Below, piece after piece: positions 1-5,355 of a DNA stretch of 5,355 nucleotides (the stretch's first letter is position 1; each line of letters opens with the position of its first letter). Made by a program: the position numbers and the translations under genes. The stretch lies in NCBI GenBank assembly GCA_020216625.1, contig JAIUYB010000198.1:1-5355 (forward strand), written 5' to 3'. The notes beneath the pieces were generated by a model, which was not told the DNA's origin, ran no database searches, and saw only the letters and a program-made list of their open reading frames with translations. This DNA is from Desulfarculus sp. (GTDB taxonomy: Bacteria > Desulfobacterota > Desulfarculia > Desulfarculales > Desulfarculaceae).

Positions 1-1
1 G

Positions 2-18
2 GGCCCTGGACCAGGGCC
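2..18. repeat. GC-rich inverted repeat (hairpin) at the breakpoint
   Basis: The bases GGCCCTGG-A-CCAGGGCC form an almost perfect palindrome. As a hairpin this gives a 7 bp stem, GGCCCTG against CAGGGCC, with loop GAC. It lies inside the Hpt coding region, at the point where the gene appears to be cut and inverted. Such a structure could promote template switching during replication, amplification or assembly. That link is inference; the palindrome itself is seen directly. Confidence 0.7.
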
Positions 19-236
19 GCGCCTTGGACCTGGCCACCATCGCTCACACCATCAAGGGGTCGGTGGGATATTTCGAGGCCCCGGTGGCCTTCTCGACCGC
101 CCAGGAGCTGGAGCAGATGGGTCGCCAGGAACGCCTGGCCCCGGCGGCGGAGACCCTGGCGCGCCTGGTCCGGGAATTGGAGCGGGTGCGCGGCGATCTA
201 TCCGACTGGCTGGCCCAGAAGCCGGACGAGGCGTGA
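3..236 (+). pseudogene. Detached C-terminal half of an Hpt domain, the inverted 3' end of the hybrid kinase gene
   Basis: This frame is open from the window edge and ends at TGA (234-236). It encodes 77 residues. The motif AHTIKGS, with the phospho-accepting His at codon 45-47, is the signature of a histidine phosphotransfer (Hpt) domain. It is followed by the typical last helices (AQELEQMGR, then LARLVRELERVR). An Hpt domain takes a phosphoryl group from a receiver aspartate and passes it to a response regulator. The first Hpt helices are absent here, but they are present at the end of the minus-strand kinase (residues about 1527-1565). Joining LLAAARR from the kinase to ALDQGRALDLATIAH from here gives a normally spaced Hpt domain. 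I therefore read this as the inverted 3' end of that gene, not as a separate gene. No start codon or ribosome binding site belongs to it. The alternative is the tail of a different convergent hybrid kinase. I am sure of the Hpt identity and fairly sure of the inversion. Confidence 0.85.
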
Positions 237-3200
237 TCCCCGCCCGCCGGGCCGCGGCCAGCAGGCGGGGGGACTCCTCCAGGAAAATCTCGACCATCTG
301 GCGGGTCAGGTTCTCGTCGCCCGCGAAGCGCTGCAACAGGCGCTGGCGATCCACCGCCAGCCGGTCTTCGGGGGGCGGGCTGGAAGCCGGGGCGAGCGCG
401 GCCTTTTCCATCAGGCCCAGCTCGACCAGGGCCTGGAGGAGGGCCTGGGGACTGACGGGCTTGGTGACGTAGGCGTCCATGCCCGCCTCGAGACAGCGCT
501 CGCGGTCGCCCCGCAGGGCGTGGGCGGTCATGGCCACGATGGGCAATCGACGTCCGCCGCCAGCCTCGGCGGCCCGGATGGCCCGGGTGGCCGACAGGCC
601 GTCCAGAACCGGCATCTGCACGTCCATCAGCACCAGGTCGAAATCCCCCCGCTCCCGGATCAGGTCCAGGGCCTCCTGGCCATCGCCCGCCACCGCCACC
701 CGATGGCCCCAGCGCTCCAGGAGCAACCGGGCCAGGCGCTGATTGACCAGGTTGTCATCGACCACCAGGATGGACAAGGGGCGACCGGTCCCGCCGGCGT
801 GGTTTGGCTCGGCGGCGATGGGGGCCTGGCTGGCGTCGGCCGCCCCCAGCAGCGACTTGAGGCTTTGCCAGAGAACGGTCGGACGCACCGGCTTGGTCAA
901 CCAGGCCCAGGCCCCCATCTCCCGGCTCAGGGCGGCCAGCTCCAGGCGGTCGCGCTGCGGGAGCAGGGTCACGACCCGGCAGGAGGGTTCGTTCGGGGCC
1001 AGGCACTCCCGCGCCAGGGCCTCGCCTTCCCCGCCGGGCTGGTCCAGCTCCAGCAGCGCCAGGGCATAGGGCTGGCCCTGCCCGGCCCGCGCCCACAACC
1101 AGCGCGCCGCCGCGTCTTCGGCGGCCAGATCCACCTCCAGGCCCCAATGCCGGAGCAGGCCAGCCAGGGCCTCGCCCTGGCAGGGGTCGGACATCACCAC
1201 CAGGACCCCGAGGCCCTGCAACAAATCCCTCCGCGAGTCCCACTCTCGCTGGGTGGGGCGCGCGGCCTGGAGGCCGAACTCGGCCGAGAAGCTGAAATCG
1301 CTGCCCTGCCCCGGCTGGCTGGCCACCTTGAGCCGGCCACCCATCATGCCCACCAGTTGGGAGCTGATGGCCAGCCCCAGTCCGGTGCCGCCGAACTGGC
1401 GGGTGATGGTCATGTCCCCCTGCTCGAAGGCCCGGAAAATGACCTCCTGCTTGTCCGGGGCCACGCCCACCCCGGTGTCGCTGACCGCGAACTCCAGCCG
1501 CGCCGTGTTCTCCCCCGCCTTTAGGGTCCGCGCCTTGAGGCGAACCTGGCCCCGCTGGGTGAACTTCACCGCGTTGCCCACCAGGTTCAGCAAGACCTGG
1601 CGCAGTCGCCCCGGGTCGCCGACCAGATCCCAGGGGGTCTCGGGGTCCAGGTCCAGGCAGAGTTGGAGCCCCTTCTCCTCGGCCTGGGTGCTCATCAGCC
1701 CCAGGGTCTCCTCCAGCACCAGGGCCAGGTTGAAATCGGTGGCGTCCAGGGCCAGCTTGCCAGCCTCGATCTTGGAGAAATCCAGGATGTCGTTTATCAC
1801 CGTGAGCAGGGCCTGGGCCGAGGAGTGGATCATGGTCAGGCCCTCGCGCTGCTCCGGCGGCAGGGCGGCCTCCAGCAACAGCTCGGTCATGCCCAGGATG
1901 CCGTTCATGGGGGTGCGGATCTCGTGGCTCATATTGGCCAGGAACTCGCTCTTGGCCCGGCTGGCCTCCTCGGCCGCGCGTTGAGCCCGCACCAGCTCGG
2001 TGACATCGATGATGTTCAGCAGCACCCCGTCCAAGGCGCCCTCCCGGCAGATGGGCTGGACGCGCATGATCACCTCCTGCCCCGACAGGGTGCGCTGCAG
2101 CACCAGGGGAGGCGAGGCTGGGTCACGGCGGAAGGTCTCCATGCTCTCCTGGATGCGTGGCCCCACCTCCGGCGGGTGCAGGCCGAAGATGCTCGCTCCC
2201 AGCAGATCCTGGCGGTCGCGTCCCTCCAGGCGGCACATGAAATCATTCACCTCCACGATGGAGCCCTGGGCGTCGGCGAAGACCACGCCCTCGTCCATGC
2301 CCGAGATCATGGCCCAGAGTTTGGCGTTCTCGCGCTGGGCCGCCTCCTCGGCCAACTTGCGTGGGGTGATGTCTTCCTTGACCGCCAAGTAGTGGGTCGT
2401 CTGCCCGCGCGAATTCTTGATGGGCGAGATGGAGGCGTACTCCCAATAAAGCTCGCCGCCCTTTTTGCGGTTCAGGAGCTCCCCGCGCCATTCCCCGCCG
2501 CTGGTCAGGGCGCGCCACATCTCGAGGTAGACCCCCGGGTCCATCAACCCCGACTTGAGGATGCGCGGGTTCTCGCCCAGGGCCTCCTGCAAGCTGTATC
2601 CGGTGACGGCGCTGAACTTGGGATTGACGTACTCGATGCGTCCCTCCAGGTCGGTGATCACCACCGAGGCCGGGCTCTGCTCCACCGCTCGCGAGAGCTT
2701 GCGCAGCTCCTCCTCGGCCAGCTTGCGGCCGGTGATGTCGGCCACGCTGGAGCGCAGGCCCACCACCCGGCCTTCGCGCAGCATGGGGGCGGACTTGATC
2801 AGCGCCACCTTGTGGATCCCGTCGCGGGCGATGATGCGATACTCCTGCTGGGGCAGACGTTCGCCTTGCAAGATCTTGGCGATGCGGTTGTGGGCCAGTT
2901 CCAGGTCGTCGGGATGAAAAAGGTCCTGGATCCGCAAGCCCCGGCGCAAGTCCTCGGCCCGCACCGCGAAGAAATCAAGGCCGGCCTGGTTGAGATAGGT
3001 GAGGCGGGTCTCCAAATCGGCCTCGAAGATGGCCGTGGGCAACAGATCGGCGATCTCCCGGAAGCGCTCCTCGCTCTCGCGCAGGGCCTGTTCGTCCCGC
3101 CGCCGCTTGGTGATGTCGGTGACGAAGGCGAAGGCCGCGTTGACCTGATCGTCCTCGCCCCACAAGGTGGTGGCCGAGAACCGGGTGTGGACCTCGCGGC

Positions 3201-4938
3201 CGTCCTTGGCCCGCAACACCACCTCGTAGGACCGGTTCTGCACCGTCGCGATCTGGCCCACCATCTGCCGGTAGTGCTCCAAATCCCGGGGCGCGACGAA
3301 TTCATGGCTCTTGCGGCCCAGCATTTCCTCGCGGGCAAAGCCCAACATCTCCACCAGCGCCTGGTTCACCTCCAGGACCACCAGGTCCCGGTCCACCAAC
3401 CAGAAGCCGTCGGCGGTGGTGGTGACGATTCGGCGCAGAATCCGCTCGCTGGCCCTCAACTCGGCCAGCATCCGCTTCTGATCGGTCACATCCTGCAAAA
3501 GCTCCAGCGCGCCGCTGACCCGGCCATCCAGGTCGCGCAAAACCTCCAGGCGTTTGACCACCTCCAGTCGGCGGCCGTCCTTGGCCAACACGACACATTC
3601 GTTTTCCTGGGCGGCCTGATCCCGGCGGCCGGCCTGGGCCTGGAGCAGGGCGCAGGTCGCGGAGCATTGCTCATGGTTGAGGGTTTCGCAGTCTCGGCCC
3701 AACAGTTCCGCGGCGCTGTAGCCGGTCATCTCCTCGAAGCGTCGGTTGACGGAAGTGATGCGTCTGTTCGCGTCCACGGTGAAAATGGGGGTGGGCGCCA
3801 CCTGGAAGATCATCTCGGCCCGTTCCCGGGCCTGGCGGGATTCCCGGGTCTGGTCGAGCACCTGCTCCCGCAGGCGCCGGGCGCTCCGCTGGTGTCCCAA
3901 CAGATTCAGGCCCCCGGCCGTGACCAGCAGGAACCCGGCCAGGCCCAGCCCCCAGGGGACCAGGCGCCACCAAGCCCCCGGGAAGTCCGGTCCGGCGCTG
4001 GCCACCACCCGCCACTGGCGTCCGGCGGCCTCGAACCCGCCACTCCAGGTCAGCTCCCGGCCCGGGGTCTCGGCCTCCCCGGGCGGCGAACCGCGCAGCC
4101 CGAGGCTGACCGATGACCCCTCCGGCCCCGCCGGGCAAAGCAGCCAGTAATCAATGCCCGCGTCCGAGGGCCTTCCCAGGGCCGCCAGCAGCAGCTCCCT
4201 GGGGTCCAGCCCCACCACCACCAGACCCCGGACGGTGGAGTCCCGGGCCGGAGCCAGGGCCAGGGATTCTCCCTGGGCATACATCGGCAGGGTGACCAGC
4301 AACATCTGACGCCCACCGGCCGGGGACGGAAGCAGGCCCAGCCCCGCCCAGGCCCCGGCTTCGATCTGGCCGGGCAGGAAGCGGTTGTCCGCGGCCAGGT
4401 CCAGCCCCATCAGCTTGATCGCCTCGCCCGGGGCCATGGTGTACAGGAAATCCAACGGGTGGTGGAACTCCCGCGTCCCGGCCGGCTCCAGCCGGCCCGC
4501 GGGACCGGGCTGGAGCAAGCGGTAATGAGGGTATCCCTGGCGTCGGGTCTCATCCTCGTGGCCAGGACGCTGGACCGCCTCGACCCTGGGCGCGAAGGCC
4601 ACCAAGACCAGGCCCGGGGTTTGCTGCAGGCCGTACTGGGCGAAGGTGCGGAACTCGGCCCGCTCGACCTTCCGGCTGGAGGCGAAAAACACGGCGGTGT
4701 AACGCAGGGCGTCGAGATCGGCCAGAAGCGCCTGCCGCACCAGTTGGGCCTGGAGAGGGGCCAGACGCCGGAATTCCCCCAGGGTGAACCTCTGGACCAG
4801 CCGTTCTCCACCCCACAGCGCCGCCAGCCCGCCGATCAGCCCCACCAGCAAGACCATCGTCAGGCCGAACCTGGCAACCGGCGCCTGGCCCGGCCGGTGC
4901 TGGGCCGATGGGGGGCCAGTCCTCTGGTCGTTGGGCAT
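52..4938 (-). CDS. Giant hybrid sensor histidine kinase (CHASE, five PAS, HisKA, HATPase, REC, REC, split Hpt)
   Basis: Membrane-bound hybrid kinase of a phosphorelay. The frame has 1628 codons, of which 1-1565 look native. Two membrane segments (about 23-43 and 326-347) flank a periplasmic CHASE-like sensor (about 80-250, with LPMY near 217-220). A coiled stretch (about 350-377) leads to five PAS domains at roughly 370-488, 495-615, 620-742, 743-865 and 870-985. HisKA carries MSHEIRTP with H1005. The ATPase domain shows N1118/N1122, DTGVG (1154-1158) and GGTGLGLA (1183-1190). Receiver 1 (1242-1363) is degenerate. Receiver 2 (1388-1507) is complete: D1394, D1395, phospho-acceptor D1439, T1471, K1493. 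Hpt begins near 1527 but breaks at 1565. Residues 1566-1628 are Pro/Arg/Gly-rich antisense reading of the inverted segment. The start at 4938 is preceded by GAGAGGG, seven bases away. The architecture is of the BarA type with added PAS inputs. Signal and partner regulator are unknown. Confidence 0.93.
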   Translation of the reverse strand: MPNDQRTGPPSAQHRPGQAPVARFGLTMVLLVGLIGGLAALWGGERLVQRFTLGEFRRLAPLQAQLVRQALLADLDALRYTAVFFASSRKVERAEFRTFAQYGLQQTPGLVLVAFAPRVEAVQRPGHEDETRRQGYPHYRLLQPGPAGRLEPAGTREFHHPLDFLYTMAPGEAIKLMGLDLAADNRFLPGQIEAGAWAGLGLLPSPAGGRQMLLVTLPMYAQGESLALAPARDSTVRGLVVVGLDPRELLLAALGRPSDAGIDYWLLCPAGPEGSSVSLGLRGSPPGEAETPGRELTWSGGFEAAGRQWRVVASAGPDFPGAWWRLVPWGLGLAGFLLVTAGGLNLLGHQRSARRLREQVLDQTRESRQARERAEMIFQVAPTPIFTVDANRRITSVNRRFEEMTGYSAAELLGRDCETLNHEQCSATCALLQAQAGRRDQAAQENECVVLAKDGRRLEVVKRLEVLRDLDGRVSGALELLQDVTDQKRMLAELRASERILRRIVTTTADGFWLVDRDLVVLEVNQALVEMLGFAREEMLGRKSHEFVAPRDLEHYRQMVGQIATVQNRSYEVVLRAKDGREVHTRFSATTLWGEDDQVNAAFAFVTDITKRRRDEQALRESEERFREIADLLPTAIFEADLETRLTYLNQAGLDFFAVRAEDLRRGLRIQDLFHPDDLELAHNRIAKILQGERLPQQEYRIIARDGIHKVALIKSAPMLREGRVVGLRSSVADITGRKLAEEELRKLSRAVEQSPASVVITDLEGRIEYVNPKFSAVTGYSLQEALGENPRILKSGLMDPGVYLEMWRALTSGGEWRGELLNRKKGGELYWEYASISPIKNSRGQTTHYLAVKEDITPRKLAEEAAQRENAKLWAMISGMDEGVVFADAQGSIVEVNDFMCRLEGRDRQDLLGASIFGLHPPEVGPRIQESMETFRRDPASPPLVLQRTLSGQEVIMRVQPICREGALDGVLLNIIDVTELVRAQRAAEEASRAKSEFLANMSHEIRTPMNGILGMTELLLEAALPPEQREGLTMIHSSAQALLTVINDILDFSKIEAGKLALDATDFNLALVLEETLGLMSTQAEEKGLQLCLDLDPETPWDLVGDPGRLRQVLLNLVGNAVKFTQRGQVRLKARTLKAGENTARLEFAVSDTGVGVAPDKQEVIFRAFEQGDMTITRQFGGTGLGLAISSQLVGMMGGRLKVASQPGQGSDFSFSAEFGLQAARPTQREWDSRRDLLQGLGVLVVMSDPCQGEALAGLLRHWGLEVDLAAEDAAARWLWARAGQGQPYALALLELDQPGGEGEALARECLAPNEPSCRVVTLLPQRDRLELAALSREMGAWAWLTKPVRPTVLWQSLKSLLGAADASQAPIAAEPNHAGGTGRPLSILVVDDNLVNQRLARLLLERWGHRVAVAGDGQEALDLIRERGDFDLVLMDVQMPVLDGLSATRAIRAAEAGGGRRLPIVAMTAHALRGDRERCLEAGMDAYVTKPVSPQALLQALVELGLMEKAALAPASSPPPEDRLAVDRQRLLQRFAGDENLTRQMVEIFLEESPRLLAAARRAGITPRPASGPASRIDRRAPAPIPGPGAPGSPPPGPGVPGDPSAPAPGRSRRPPGPRNIPPTP

Positions 4939-4945
4939 GGACCAA

Positions 4946-4952
4946 CCCTCTC
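4946..4952 (-). promoter_or_regulatory. Ribosome binding site of the hybrid kinase
   Basis: In minus-strand sense GAGAGGG lies seven bases before the ATG at 4938. It supports that start over internal ones, because the residues that follow (a short charged or polar stretch, then a hydrophobic helix) make a sensible N-terminus. The site overlaps the TGA (4951-4953) that ends the upstream 14-codon frame. Ribosomes terminating there would release right on this site, so translational coupling is plausible. Confidence 0.7.
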
Positions 4953-4995
4953 AGCAGGTCGCGGGGCCCGCGCTGGAATGAATACGGCCCATCAT
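4951..4995 (-). CDS. Possible 14-codon leader peptide upstream of the kinase
   Basis: In minus-strand sense a tandem ATG ATG starts the frame MMGRIHSSAGPATC, ending at TGA. It is preceded by GGAGGAGAGG (5006-4997), a stronger Shine-Dalgarno match than that of the kinase itself. The frame is in phase with the kinase, and its stop lies 12 bases before the kinase ATG. Three readings are possible. It may be a true leader that couples translation to the kinase. It may be the original kinase N-terminus, now cut off by an in-frame TGA through mutation or sequencing error. Or it may be chance. I do not recognise the peptide, and it has no run of regulatory codons that would suggest classical amino-acid attenuation. 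The strong ribosome binding site makes pure chance less likely. Confidence 0.4.
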   Translation of the reverse strand: MMGRIHSSAGPATC

Positions 4996-4996
4996 G

Positions 4997-5006
4997 CCTC
5001 TCCTCC
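4997..5006 (-). promoter_or_regulatory. Strong Shine-Dalgarno sequence before the leader frame
   Basis: In minus-strand sense GGAGGAGAGG ends one base before the first ATG (4995). Its GGAGGA core is five bases from the first ATG and eight from the second. It is the best ribosome binding site in the window, yet it serves a 14-codon frame and not the kinase start now visible at 4938. It therefore bears on where kinase translation truly begins. Confidence 0.6.
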
Positions 5007-5045
5007 GGCCAGCCGGGTCTGGATCCAGCCACGCGCAGCGCGGGG

Positions 5046-5354
5046 CTAGGCCTCGGGCATGGCCGGTTCCAGCTTGCAGAACTCCCGCAACAGGACGGTG
5101 GCGTAAGCGCCTTTGGGCAGGAAGAAGGCGAAGGACAACCCCTCGGGGTGGGGGGTGATGGACAGTCCCTGGGGCCAGATGCGCGCCGGCCGGCGACCGC
5201 CTTGCAGACCGGCCCGCTTCAGTTGGGCCTCGTCCACCCCGGTGGCCGCCAGGACCGCGCGCTCGCGCCGGCCGGCCTCGGCCTCGGCCCAGCGCAGCTT
5301 GGCCCCCATCAGGGGGCCGGTGTAGGTGATCTCCCGGCGCTCCAGCCGGGGAGA
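5046..5354 (-). CDS. truD: tRNA pseudouridine(13) synthase TruD, C-terminal part
   Basis: The last 102 codons of a gene whose start lies beyond the right edge. TruD converts uridine to pseudouridine, classically at position 13 of certain tRNAs, in the cytoplasm. The visible part begins near a TYTGPLMGAK stretch that matches the conserved TGP-G-K motif of the family. It continues with a GGRRPARIWPQGL segment and ends with FFLPKGAYATVLLREF, the characteristic TruD C-terminal motif. The catalytic aspartate lies upstream of this fragment and is not visible. The stop is TAG at 5046-5048. The frame runs open to the window edge, so the ATG at 5307-5309 is an internal methionine and not the start. 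The gene is in the same orientation as the kinase, 107 bases upstream of it. There is no functional link between tRNA modification and the kinase that I can support. Family assignment is confident from the C-terminal motifs. Confidence 0.92.
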   Translation of the reverse strand, partial: SPRLERREITYTGPLMGAKLRWAEAEAGRRERAVLAATGVDEAQLKRAGLQGGRRPARIWPQGLSITPHPEGLSFAFFLPKGAYATVLLREFCKLEPAMPEA

Positions 5355-5355
5355 C

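Larger units (their letters stand above)
1..245. other. Inverted segment with breakpoint inside the Hpt coding region
   Basis: The coding sense switches from minus to plus strand within about 237-245. Read in minus-strand sense, the kinase is normal up to CGGCGGGC (ending at 242) and then diverges. The plus strand begins GGGCCCTGGACC at position 1, exactly the bases needed to continue the kinase in frame. The tetranucleotide GGGC is shared between 1-4 and 245-242 (minus), so the two ends carry only a 4-base inverted match. The rejoined order would read CGGCGGGCCCTGGACC. The other end of the inverted piece, just after the natural TGA, abuts 241/242. The window starts right at the first breakpoint, so sequence beyond it cannot be seen. 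This fits a chimeric contig end as well as, or better than, a real inversion. No recombinase, insertion sequence or long inverted repeat is visible. Confidence 0.75.
4939..5045 (-). other. Short gap between truD and the kinase, no terminator seen
   Basis: This 107-base interval separates the truD stop (TAG, 5046-5048) from the kinase start. It contains the 10-base palindrome CTGGATCCAG (5019-5028) but no GC-rich hairpin followed by a T run in minus-strand sense. I find no convincing -35/-10 pair. The absence of a terminator and the same orientation make read-through from truD into the kinase plausible, though a promoter inside truD or here cannot be excluded. Confidence 0.5.

Noticed and set aside
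3..236. Separate convergent hybrid kinase ending here
   Set aside because: The fragment starts exactly where the minus-strand Hpt domain stops and completes it in frame with correct helix spacing. A second gene cut at exactly this codon would be a large coincidence. It is kept as an alternative only.
1..245. Phase-variable DNA inversion by a site-specific recombinase
   Set aside because: Only a 4-base inverted match (GGGC/GCCC) is visible at the ends, and no invertase gene is in the window. Not excluded, but not supported.
520..1524. 334-codon open frame on the plus strand
   Set aside because: Antisense shadow of the receiver and ATPase regions; low-complexity Gly/Gln/His/Pro composition and no family motif.
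1663..4116. 817-codon open frame on the plus strand opposite the kinase
   Set aside because: It is the antisense of the kinase in GC-rich DNA, where stop codons are rare. Its translation is rich in Gln, Gly, His, Leu and Ala with no recognisable domain, while the opposite strand has unmistakable kinase domains throughout.
4951..4956. TGC TGA read as a selenocysteine site linking the leader frame to the kinase
   Set aside because: No convincing SECIS-like hairpin follows the TGA, and the kinase has its own start and ribosome binding site just downstream.
5019..5028. Palindrome CTGGATCCAG as an operator or terminator
   Set aside because: A single 10-base palindrome in GC-rich DNA is weak evidence. 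There is no T run after it and no second copy in the gap.
4550..5032. 160-codon minus-strand frame spanning the gap and the kinase N-terminus
   Set aside because: It overlaps the kinase in another frame, lacks a ribosome binding site and has Arg/Gly/Pro-rich shadow composition.

Overview
The window is GC-rich DNA (about two thirds G+C by eye). It fits a high-GC proteobacterium or a member of the Desulfobacterota. That placement rests on the GC bias, a TruD-type pseudouridine synthase and a very large multi-PAS hybrid histidine kinase. No ribosomal RNA or other strong taxonomic marker is present, so it stays tentative.

Layout, read in the sense of the genes (minus strand, right to left). The right end (5046-5354) holds the last 102 codons of truD, a tRNA pseudouridine synthase whose start lies outside the window. 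A gap of 107 bases follows. It has no visible terminator but does contain a very strong Shine-Dalgarno sequence and a 14-codon reading frame (4951-4995). That frame is in phase with the downstream kinase and stops 12 bases before its start. Almost all the rest (4938 down to 244) is one giant membrane-bound hybrid sensor kinase. In order it has TM1, a periplasmic CHASE domain, TM2, five PAS domains, HisKA, HATPase, a degenerate receiver, an intact receiver and the first half of an Hpt domain.

The most striking observation is at the left end. The kinase frame loses its Hpt domain abruptly after residue 1565 and runs on as low-complexity Pro/Arg/Gly sequence to a stop at 52-54. The missing second half of an Hpt domain, with its phospho-accepting histidine and a natural stop codon, lies on the opposite strand at 3-236. 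The two halves join with no missing or extra residue, giving a kinase of about 1642 residues. The last ~240 bases of the gene are therefore inverted relative to the rest. The window starts within four bases of the other breakpoint, and a GC-rich hairpin lies exactly there. A contig-end or amplification chimera is the leading explanation, and a real inversion that disables the phosphorelay is the alternative.

If intact, the system would work as a phosphorelay. Periplasmic CHASE and cytoplasmic PAS inputs would drive autophosphorylation of H1005, then transfer to D1439 of the second receiver, then to the Hpt histidine, and on to a response regulator that is not in this window. The first receiver lacks the phospho-accepting aspartate and is probably structural or regulatory. 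Nothing in the window points to a mobile element, CRISPR array or RNA gene.
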